Positions 19,783-31,700 of a stretch of 64,000 nucleotides of DNA are shown here, one piece after another. The stretch's first letter is position 1; each line of letters opens with the position of its first letter. The notes below the pieces were generated by a model. That model was not told where the DNA came from and made no database searches. It worked only from the letters and a program-made list of their open reading frames with translations. The stretch is from Xylanibacillus composti. Its GTDB lineage: Bacteria; Bacillota; Bacilli; Paenibacillales; K13. Position numbers and translations under genes: made by a program. Location: NCBI RefSeq assembly GCF_018403685.1, contig NZ_BOVK01000028.1, forward strand, positions 1 to 64,000, given 5' to 3'.

Positions 19783-22700
19783 TCAAAAATCGAAATCCGC
19801 TCCTGCCGAAGCCGCAGCCAGCGCCGCCGCTTGCGGCCGGTCTGCTCTCTCCAGCAAAGCTATATCGGCAATTCGCACGTCGCGGTCTGCGGTCACTTGT
19901 TCGAGCAGCCGCTTGAAGTGCTGCAGAATCAGCTGCGCCGTAGATTCCGCAAACAGCGCGCTCGCATATTCCAGTCTGATGGCGATGCCTTCAGTCTCGT
20001 CCACGGTCATGACCAAGTCGAATTTCACCGTTCGATCTGTCCAGCCTGCCAGTTCAATCGGACGAAGCCATTGCTTATCCGGCTTGCCACTAGACGATTC
20101 GCCCTGTTCCACAGCGAGCAGCGTTGTAAAGATGGGGGTCCGGCTGCTGTCCCTCGGAATATTCAGCTGTCTGACCAGCTCCTCCAGCGGATACTCCTGG
20201 CGATCCATCGCTTGCAGCGCCTGGCTCCGCACCTCCTGCAAATACGCGGCAAAATGCATGTCCGGCCGCGGGAACGTGCGCATTGGCAGCGTATTGACGA
20301 ACATCCCGACGATTGGCTCCAGCTCTGTCCGCAGCCGGCCGGACACCGGCGTGCCGACCGCCACATCCTCGCTGCCGGTATACTTCGCCAGCAGCACAGA
20401 GAAGCTGGCCAACATGAGCATGTAGGTTGTAACACCGGCTGTTCGCTGCAACTCGCGAATGTTATTCGTCAGCGACTCTTCCAACAGCATCTCCACAGTC
20501 CCTCCTGCGAAGCTCTGCACAGCCGGTCTGGGGAAATCCGTCGGCAGCTCCAGCGGCGCCGGAAGCGGCGTGAACTTGCGCATCCAGAAGCGCTCCGTCT
20601 CCGCCCATGTCCCCTCTGCCAGCATCCGCTGCTGCCATGCGGCAAAGTGGCGATACTGCAAGGGCAGCGGACTTAGTTCCACTCCCTCATAGAGAGCGGC
20701 CAAATCGTCAAGGAGCACAGCCAGCGACACGCCGTCGGAAATGATATGATGCATATCCATGAACAAGTACGTGTGTCCGGCGTGCTGCAGCTCGCCAATT
20801 CTGTACAGCGGCGCTTCATCCAGGCGAAACGGCTGGACGAAGCGCTCCATGGCGCCGGACAGCCCGTCCCCCTCTTCCTCTAGCCGCGACCAGGACACGA
20901 TGGACTCCTTGCCAATATGCTGGCGAAGCTCGCCGCCCTCCAGAACAAATCGGGTCCGCAGCGCCTCGTGACGCTGAACAAGCTGCCGAACGGCCTGCTT
21001 GAGACGCGCTACATCTGCCTGACCATCCAGCGCGAACAGCTGCGGCATATTGTAGCTTGTTCCGACACCTTCCATATTGTGTATGACGTACAGCGCTTTT
21101 TGCGCGGCGGAAGCCGGAGCGATGATTTCGTCCTTCGTTTCCGCAAATTCAAGTCCAGACCAGCCCGCGTCGGTGTCCTGCTGCGGCTGCAGCTGTCTGA
21201 GCTTGCGGGCCTGGCCCTGTATCGTCGTCGCCTCGTACAAGTCCTTCAAGGAAACCTGTATGCCAAAATGCTGGCGAATGCGCGCGGCCAGCGCGAACAG
21301 CTTCAACGAATGGCCGCCTGTCGCGAAGAAATCATCCTCTGTCCCGATGTCCGAACGTCCCAGCACAGTTTGCCATATTTCCAGCAGCTGCTGTTCCAAT
21401 TCGTCAGCAGGTCTGCTCCGCTCTTGCGAAGCCTGCGCCTCAGGCTTCGGAAGCGCCCTGCGATTGACCTTGCCGCTTGCGGACAATGGCATTTCGTCCA
21501 GCTGGCAGTAGATCGCGGGCACCATGTACCGAGGCAGCGCAGCGGACAGTTCCTGCTTCAGCCGAGCCAGGTCCAGCTTTTCCTCTGCCGTTATATAAGC
21601 GCAGAGCAGCGGTTCCCCCTCCAGCTCTGCCACGGTCACCACGGCTTCCTTCACCATGCCCGTCTGCAGCAGCTGGAATTCGATCTCCCCCAGCTCAATG
21701 CGCAGCCCGCGTATCTGCACCTGATTATCGATGCGGCCGAGGTATTCGAGATTGCCATCCGGCAAATACCTGGCCAAGTCCCCGGTTTTGTACATGCGCG
21801 TCCAGCCCGACTCGGGAAAGGCATGCGGCAGAAAGGCGTCTGCTGTTCTCTCAGGATCATGCAAATACCCCAGCGCCAGGCAATCGCCCGCAATATAAAT
21901 CTCCCCGGCAACGCCAGGCGGCACAACATGCAGGTCGCGGTCTAGCAGCATGATCTGCACATTCGGAATCGGACGGCCAATCGGAATGCGGCGCCCTTCG
22001 CCGCCCCGAATCTCGTAGCTGACACAGCCAATGCTCGCCTCTGTCGGCCCGTACAAATTCGTGATCTGCACCTCCGGCCGCAGTCTCCGGAAAGCCTGGA
22101 TCGCTCCAGCCGCTGCTTCCTCCCCGCCGACAATTATGCTTGTCACCGGGCGCAGCCGCTCTGTCCAATCAGCGGCCCCGCCCACAAGCTGATCTACAAT
22201 CACTTGGAACACGGACGGGACGAAATCCACAAGCGTCACTTGATGGCGCTCGATTGTCTCGGTCAAATAGTCCGCATGCAGCAGCCGCTCCCCATCGGGC
22301 AGCACAGTGCGGCCGCCGCGCGTCAACGGCCAATACAGCTGCCATACGGCGCTGTCGAACACATGGGAGGTTGTCTGCAATACTGATTGCACAGCCTCTT
22401 CTCCGAAATAGGCATCCATCCAATAGAAGCGGTTGGCAATTCCCTTGTGCGGCACGACGACGCCCTTCGGCGTGCCCGTCGATCCCGACGTGTAGATGAC
22501 ATACATGGCATCCTCCGGCTCTACCGGGACTGCCAAATCCGGAATGAGCGGCAGTTCCACAGCCTTGACGGCCACTACCTCCACCTGATCGACGACTCCA
22601 CGGGGAAGCTTGACTGCGTGCTCTGCTGCCGACAGCACAAGCTTAGCCCCGGCAGCGCTGATGATCGCGTTCGACCGCTCGTCCGGCCAATTCACATCCA

Positions 22701-25700
22701 TCGGAACGAAAGCAGCGCCGGCCTTCATCACGGCAAGCAGCGAGATGACCAATTCGAAGCTTCTATCCATCCACACAGGCACATAGCTGCCCTTGCCTAT
22801 GCCTCGTCCGCGAAGTCTTACAGCCAGCGCGTTGGCTTTGCCGTTCAACTCGGAATAACGAAGCGCGCTTTCGTTATGCACGGCAGCTATGCGGTCCGGA
22901 ATGCTCGCGGCCTGCGCCTCGATGGCGTAGTGAATCGGAAGATGAGCCATTTCCCTTTTGGGCGGATTGTATCGTTCCAGCTGGCGCAGGGCTGCTTCCC
23001 TCGACAGCAGCGATATCGAGGAGATCGAGCGCTCCTCCTGTTCCAGCACTGCGTCTAATATATGAATGTAGTGGCGCAGGAAGGCCTCCATCGTCTCGAT
23101 GCGGAACAAATCGGAGGCGTAGACAAGCTCCATCTCGTATCCGTCTGCTTGCCGCACTGCCTCAATGGCGAAATCGAATTTCGCCTTGCCTGTGCGAAGC
23201 GGTACCCAGCTTGCCGAATGACCGGCGAACTGGTAGGACTCCCGCTCCTCCCGGTATGAGAAAAGCGTAGGCAGCAGCTCTGCCATGGCAACTCCCTGGC
23301 GGCCGCCTGCGGCCTGCAGCTCCTCGACGACCGACTCAAGCGGCGCATCCTGATGCCGGAAAGCGCCGGAAAGCGCCTCTTTGGTCTCTGCCAAAAATTG
23401 CTCAAATGACTTGTCTCCGGCTGGCTGCTGACGCAGAGCCAGCGTGTTGACGAACATGCCAGCGGTCTGCTCCCATACCGGCAGCGAGCGGCCAACCACC
23501 GGAATGCCGACAATCAGGTCATGCTGGGAGGTGTACTTGGACAACAAGACAAAATATGCCGCCAGCATGTACATATACGGCGTCGCTTTGTGCTTGACTG
23601 CCCGCGCTTCCACTTGTCTGGACAAGCTCGTCCCCAGCGGCAAGGAAACCCTTCCTTCCCCGGCCAGCTCGCGGCGTTCCCCCTTCGGATAATCGGTCGG
23701 GAAGCGCATCAGCGGCCAATCGCCGGCCAGCCGGTCTAGCCAATAGGCGCGCTGGCGCAAGGCTCTGCCGTCAGGCGCCTGCTGCCATGCGGCAAACTCC
23801 TTGTATTGAACCGAAAGCGGGGGCAGCTCCCTGCCCAGGTACAAGGCCTCAAAGTCCCGGAACAGCAGCTCGATGGTCACCGCATCCGCAGCGAGATGAT
23901 GCACATCTATCAGCACAAGGCTGCTTTGCTGCGCAAGCGGCAGCACTTGCATGCGGCATAGGGGCGCCCGGGACAAATCAAACGGACGAACGAAGTGTTG
24001 CATCTCTTCTCTGGCGGCACGCTCGTCCATCATGGGCGCAATCTTCACTTCTGACTCCACCGCTTCTGCCGCATGCACAACCATTCGCGGCTCGCCGTCC
24101 GCGAGCACGTAGGACGTTCGCAGCGCTTCATGCCGACGAATCAGCTCGCGCCAGGCGCGGGCCAGGCGATCCGGATATAGCTCGCCCTCTATACGAAATG
24201 CGGCTGGCATGTTGTAAGCCGTTGACGCGCCTTCCATCTGCTCGATGAAGTAGAGCCGCTTCTGGGCAGAGGACAGCGGGTAATGCGGCTGCGGCGGCAG
24301 TGCAGGAATCGCCTCCTCCGCTGCAACAGCCTCCATCGCTTGCAGTTCGTCCGACATGTCAGCGAGCCGGGATGCTTCGAAGATCAGGGTGACAGGAACA
24401 TCCAGCCCCCATTCCTGGCCAATGCGATGCGCCAAGGCGAGCGCCTTCAGCGAATGGCCGCCCAGCTCGAAGAAGTCGTCCGTCAAGCCGACGTCCTCCA
24501 CATCCAGTACAGCCTTCCATATCTCGATCAGCCGCAAGTCCATTTCGTTCCGAGGCGCTGCTTGCGGCGACTGTTCACGCTGTCCGCTTCGCGGATCCGG
24601 CAGCGCCCGCATGTCCAGCTTCCCGTTAACGGTCATCGGCAGCGCATCCAGCTCTACAACGAAGGACGGAAGCATATAATCCGGCAAATAGCGGGCCATG
24701 AAGCTCCGCAGCTCCTTCCGGCTCCAATCGCGGTTCGCCAAGATGTAGGCGCACAAATACGAATCGCCGCTGCCATCTGTTCGGCACGCAACCGCTGCCT
24801 CTCTGACCGCTTCATGGCGCTGCAGCACCCGTTCAATTTCCCCAGGCTCCACCCGGTACCCGCGAATGCTGACCTGCTGGTCAACGCGTCCCAGATAGAT
24901 CAAGGCTCCGTCCGCTGTCCATTTGGCCCGGTCGCCAGTCCGATAGAGCGTGTCCCCCTCACAGAACGGGCTCGGTATGAACGCCTCTTCCATCCCTTCG
25001 GGGCGACCCAGATAACCCCGACTTACTCCGGCCCCCGCGATGCAGAGCTGCCCTGGCATTCCCACAGGGACAGGTAGATTGCGGTCGTCCAGGATATACA
25101 CCTTGTAATGCGCAATCGGCCTGCCGATGCTGATCCGCTCCTGATCGGGCTCCACGCGTCCATAGCTGGCACACACTGTCGTCTCCGTCGGCCCGTATGT
25201 GTTGTACACTTCGCACCTTTCTAGAAATCGCGCGACATGGCTTCGCTTGAGCACATCGCCTCCGCTGATCACCAGCCGGAGGCTGTCCGGAATCGGATGA
25301 CGGTTCAGCTCGTTCAGCAGCAGCGGCGAACAGCTTATGACGGTAACTCCGGATTTCGCAAGCCTCTCAGCCAGCAGGGGAATTTGCCTCAGCTCCTCTT
25401 TGGATACTGCCGCAATGGTCGCGCCCGCGGCGAGGGCCGGAAATACTTCCTCCACGAAGACATCAAAGGTGAAGGCTGCCTGTTGAAGAACCACATCCGC
25501 AGTCGTCAACCGGAATTGCTGCCGGAAGGCAGATACGTACGCCGCGACATTCCGGTGCTCGACCATGACTCCCTTCGGCCTGCCTGTCGTCCCCGAGGTA
25601 TAGAGCACATAAGCCAAATCTCCCGGACGGTTCACCGGCAGCCGGTTCGCGCCTTGCTCCGGCATTTCGCATCGTGCATCTGCCAAGTCATGCGAGGCTG

Positions 25701-28700
25701 AATTGCCAATGTGCCGGCCATCGTTCCGCTGGCCTGTTCCTACGGCATCTGCTTGGTTTCCGCCGGCTGCCGCTGCCTGCTCTCCGCCAGCGGCAACTTC
25801 CGCCAGACCGCCGGCCCCGTCATCGGTCAAGCGCAGCTGCCGAACCTCCTGCGGAATGGCTGCGATGAGCTTGCCGTCTGTCAGCAGCAGCTTCAGGCCG
25901 CTGTCTGCTATCATGAAGGCAACCCGTTCCTCCGGATATTCGGGATCTATGGGCAGATAAGCCGCGCCGGCCTTCCATACAGCAAGCAGCGCGGCAATTT
26001 GGATAATCCCCCGTTCCGCGGCTACGCCGACAATTTGCTCCCGTTCCGCCCCGCACTGCCGCAGCGTATGCGCCCAAGCCTCGCTCAATCTATCCAGCTC
26101 GCGGTACGTAAGCATACGCTCGCCAAACTGCACGGCCGGTTGATGCGGCGTTCGCTTTGCCTGCTCCGTGAATTGTTCAACGACCATTCGCGCCGGCAAC
26201 GGCCCAGCTTGAGCCGATTCGGCGAATTTGTGCAGGACAAGCTGCCTCTCTTCGTCTGACAGCAAGTTCAATTCGTCCAGACTGGCATGCGGTTTGCGCG
26301 CCATTTCGCGCAGCAGCTGCATATAGTGGCCCGCCACCCGTTCCACCGTGTCAGGCGCAAACAGAGCTGCCCTGTATTCCAGCTTCAGCTGCAAGCCATC
26401 CTCGTTCTCCATGCACTCCAGAACAAGATCGAACATGGCGCTGACCGGATCCACCTCTTGCGGCTGCATCGTCACTTCTCCCAGTCGCATGTCCGGCAGC
26501 GGCGCGTTCTGCATGACGAACATTGTGTCGAAAAGCGGATTGCGCTTGCCGCCGCGCTCCAGCTTCAGCTGTTCAACCAGCTCGTCGAACGGATAATCCT
26601 GGGCATCCATAGCCGCCAAGACGGTATCCCCGACCTGCTCCAACCATTGCTGCACGGATAGCTCCGATCTCGGAAAGCAGCGAATCGGCAGCGTATTGAC
26701 GAACATGCCAACCATCCGCTCCACATCCCCGTGCGTGCGGCCCGATACCGGTATGCCGATTACAAGATCATCCTCCCCGCTATATTTCCAGAGAAGCACC
26801 GCATAAGCGGACAGCAAAACAGCGAACAAGGTCGTACCGCTCGACAAAGCCATCTGCTTCAGGACATCTGCCTGCTCCCGCTGCAGCGCAACGCGCAGGG
26901 TGCGGCCGTTGTCGTTCTGTACGTCCGACCGGGGCTTGTCTGTCGGCAGCTGCAATACAGGCGGGAGGGCTGCGAACTGCTTCAGCCAATACTGCTCTTG
27001 GCGCTTTCTGTAATTGGATGCCGCCCCTTCCTGCTCCCACATGCTGTAATCTATGTAGTGAAGCTCGGCTTCAGGCAGCCTCTCTCCGGCATACAAGCGC
27101 TGGAGCTCGTCCAGCAATACGCCAAGCGAAGTAGCGTCGGCAATGCTGTGGTGCAAGTCAAGAAACAGCATGTGCAGATTGGGCGCCATTCGAAACAAGA
27201 CAGCGCGGAACAAGGACGGCTTGGCCAGATCAAACGGACGAATGTGCTGTTGGAGGGCCGCATGAATGTGCCGCTCAGACACTTCTGCGATCGCCAACGC
27301 AAAGTTTGCCGGCTCATGGAGCCTTTGCCATACCTTGCCGTCCCTGTAATGAAGCGAGGTGCGCAGTGGCTCGTGGCGTGCAGCGAGCTGTTGCAGCGCC
27401 GCTTCCAGGCGCGAAGCCTCCAGCTTGCCTTCGATGCGCAGGGCTTTGCTGATGTTATAGGCCGTCGAAGCCGGATTCATCATCTGCAGGATATACATAC
27501 GCGCCTGTGCTGCGGATGCCGGAAATTCCGCTGTCGTCCGCTCCACTCTCGCGATTGGCGGCAGCGCATCCGAGCGTGCTTCGCGAATGCGCGCGGCCAG
27601 CTCGCGAACCGTCGGCTGCAGGAAGATTTCCCTGACAGTCACCCGCACGCCGAATGTCTTCTGTATGCGTGTCGCCAACAAGGTCGCCTGCAGGGAGTGT
27701 CCGCCCAGTTCGAAAAAGGAGTCGTCGATCCCGATATCCGGTAAGCGGAGCAGCTCGCTCCACATGCAGGCCAGCCCCCGCTCAAGCTCGTCCCTGGGCG
27801 CTTCAGCGTTCCTGCTCTGTGCCGCAGCCAATGCCGGATCAGGCAGGCGGCTGCGGTCAAGCTTGCCATGTACGGTAAGCGGAATGCGGTCGACAGCAAC
27901 ATAATAGGCCGGAAGCATGTAATCCGGCAGGTGCTCGGACAGCTGTCGTCTCAACTCGGCCGCCGACCATTCCTTTCTCCCGACAAAATAGGCGCACAGC
28001 GCCGTGTAATGCTCGCCCTCGCGCAGCGGAACTACCCGCGCTTCCGCAACGCCCGAGCATTGCTCAATCGCCTTCTCCACCTCGCTCAGCTCTACCCGGT
28101 AACCGCGGATTTTGATCTGCTGGTCTGCACGGCCAAGAAAGATCAAGTTGCCGTCCGGGAGCCAACGCGCCTGATCGCCGGTTCGGTATATCCGCTCATT
28201 GCCGGCGAACGGTGCATGGCCAAATCGCTCTGCTGTCAGCTCGGGCTTTCCCCAGTAGCCTCTGGCCACGCCAGGTCCAGCCACGCAGATTTCGCCGGGT
28301 ACGCCGACCGGAACCGGATTCCCCTGACCATCCGCGAGATAGATTTGATACCCGGAAATCGGCTTGCCGATCGGGAAGCGTTCGTCCTCGGGATTGCAGC
28401 AGTAGTAGGCAGCGCACACGGTTGCCTCCGTAGGACCGTATGTATTGTAAACTGCACAATGCTGCATCAGATTCGAGACGGACTCCGGCTTCAGCGTATC
28501 ACCGCCGCTAATCACAAGGCGCAGGGATGAAGGCAGCGGCAGCTGATTGATTTCGTGCACCAGCTGCGAGCTGCAGCTGATGACCGTAACCTGTTCCTCC
28601 TCCAACCGTTCCGCCAGCGTAGGCATGTCCAGCACATCCACCTTCTGCATCATGACCAAGGAGGCGCCAACCGTCAAAGCCGGCAGCACTTCCTCTATAT

Positions 28701-31700
28701 AGTTGTCGAAGGCGAAGGACGCCTGCTGCAGCACCACATCCTCTGGCGAGAGTTTGAATTCCCGCTGAAAAGCATCGATATAAGCGGACAGGCTGCCATG
28801 CTCAAGCATTACCCCTTTTGGCTCTCCCGTCGTGCCCGAAGTGTAGAGCAGCAGGGCCAAGTCCCCTTGCTTCAGCTGCACCGCTCCGGCTCCTCCCTCC
28901 CCGCCTTCCTGCCACAGGAGATCATACGGAACCAGCGAGGTATAGCCTGCGAGCCGTTCCCTTCCCGCTGCATCGACGATGAGGATGACTGGCTCGGTAT
29001 CCTGTACCATGTAGCGAATGCGCGCATCCGGATAACCCAGGTCTATCGGCAGACATGCCCCGCCCGCCTGCCAAACCGCCAAGCATGCGGCAAGCTGCTT
29101 GGGACCGCTCTCCATCAGAATGCCGACAACCGCTTCTCGCCCAACTCCGCGCTGCTGCAGCGCACAGGTCAACCGATCCGCCTCGGCATACAGCTCGCCA
29201 TAGGACAAACCGCCTTTATCCCCATGCAATGCCAGCCTGCCCGGCTCTCGGAGCGCCTGCTTCGCAAACCGCACCGGGAACGGCAGGCACTCGCCGGGCA
29301 TGTCTTGTCCGTGCTGGAAACGGTCAAGGAGGCGGCGTTCTTCCGGCCCGACCAGCGATATCTGCGCAAGTAAAGTGTCTGGATTCAGCGCGACAGCCTC
29401 CAGAATGCGGATGTAGTAGTCGGCCAGTCGGCGTATCGTGTCGCGCTCGAACAAATCTGAACTATACTCCAGCACAAAGCCGAGCTTGCCCGCCCTCTCC
29501 GCCGCCTCCAGGCTTAGGTCGACCTTGGCTGTATGGCGTGCCGTTTCCAGCCACTCGACTGTCTGGAACTCCTCCGGCAGGGCAAGATCCGTCTGCTGCA
29601 TGACGAACACGACGTCGTACAGCGCATTGCGATCCCATGTCGGCCGAAGCTGGAGCTGCTCCACAAGCTCTTCCGTATAATAGGCCTGATTTGCCAGTGC
29701 CTCCCTAACCTTCTGCTTCACATGCTGCAGCAGCCGGGCAAAGGATTCCTCCGCTTGTCCTTGCAGCCGCAAAGGCAGCGTATTGATCAGCATGCCGCCT
29801 GTACGCCGCAGCTCGGCGTGTTCCCGATTGGCAAGCGGCGAGCCGATCACAATATCCTGCTCGCCCGTCACCTTCGAAAGCCATACATAGTACGCTGCGA
29901 GCAGCACCATATAAGGCGTCACACCGGTTGCCTGTGCCAGCTGTCTCAGCTTCGCGGTCAAGTCAGCGCCGGCTTCAAAGGATAAGCTGTCACCCTTGAA
30001 TGTCCATGCCGGAGGCCGCTTCCTGTCCGTCGGCAGCTCCAGCGCCTGCGGCGGCTCCGAGAATTGGCCAAGCCAATAAGCCCGCGGCGCTTCGAAATCG
30101 CCTGCTCCCTCCCGCTGCAGCCGCCAAACGCAAAAATCCGCCAAAGTCGCCTTCTCACCCTGAATGGCTTCGCCGGACATGCAGCGGAACAAATTTTCCA
30201 GCATCGCCAGTACCGAGCTGCCGTCCGTTATCGTGTGGTGAAAGTCGAGTACCAGTATATCCTTGTCTGTCTCCTTGTCATGCAACAGGCCAACCCGCCA
30301 CAGCGGCGGACGATTCAGCGTGTACGGCTTCTGCCAAGCGGCAATGCGTTCCCGATATCCCCCCTGTCCCTCTATCCTTTCCACTTGCACAGGTACAGAC
30401 GCATATACGCGCCAATACAGGTCGCGGCCATCGTCGGCAAAGGCCATTCGCAGCGAAGCATGAGCGTCCGCCAGCTGCAGCAGTGCCGCTTGCAAGCGTT
30501 CGATGTCGATCCTTGCCGGCATCTGCAAGGCAATCGTGATATGATTGGCAGTCCCGGCTTGTCCCAGCTGCTCGAGCACATACAGCCTTCGCTGGTTAGG
30601 CAGCGCGGGAATTGCCGCAGTCCGGCCGGCCCCATGTATAGGAATCACTTCCCGCACGTTCTCTTGCACCAGCCGGGCTTCTTCCAAATAAGCGGACAGT
30701 CGGGTCAAGCTGCCCAGCTCCAGAAGCTGAGGAACGGAAATCTCTACGCCGTACGTCTCCGCGAGCAGTTCGCTTAAGTAGGCGAGCTTGAGTGAATCGA
30801 TCCCCCATTCGTAGAAGCTGTCGCCTGCCGCTTGATCGCGGCGGGCAGCTCTCTGCACCAACGCCAGCAGCTGCGCGCCCGCATTTGTCTCGGACAGCGG
30901 CACAGAAGCCTGTTGACGGAGCGACCCCTGCTCGCGCATTTCCCGAAGCAGCTCCTCATAGTCCCCCCGCATATATTGCTCGGCCAGCTTGTATCGTTGC
31001 AGCTTGCCGCTCGTCGTCTTCGGCAGATGACGAACCGGGATGACCGCGTTTACGTTCAGCCCTGTCTCCGCCTTTACAGCCTGGCGCACGCTGTCGGCCA
31101 GAGGCAGGATCACGTCCCAATTCGTCCTCGCCGCAGCCAGGAAGAACAACAGCTCGTCCTCACAGCCCTCGTTAGGGCGTACGCCGCAAGCAGCGATGCG
31201 TCCGCGCTCCACGCCTTCCACTTGTATCGCGATTGCTTCCAGGTCATGGGGATATACGTTTTGCCCGTTGACGAACAGGATATCCTTCTCCCGTCCGGTA
31301 ACGACCAGCCGGCCATCGCGCATAAAGCCAAGATCCCCGGTTCGCAGCCAGCCATCCGCTGTGAACGCCCGGCGTGTAGCCTCCGGGTTTCGATAGTAGC
31401 CCTGCGTCACATTGTCTCCCTGTATCTGAATATGTCCGATGGTCCAGTCCGGCAGTACTTCATCCTGCTCGCCGCAAATACGCACGGCGCAATCCTGAAC
31501 CGGGTACCCCTCATCCACGAAGAGCGCCCCCGCGTCGGCATCTCCAGCCACCCGGACACGCTCTCCCTTGGCCAGACTGCGGCGTTCTGCCTTCACAATG
31601 CGCACCGCTTCTCCTATAGGAGGAAAAGCTACGGCCAGGCTCGCTTCCGCCATGCCGTAAACCGGGAACATCGTATTGGGCTGGAGTCCGCAAGGCTGCA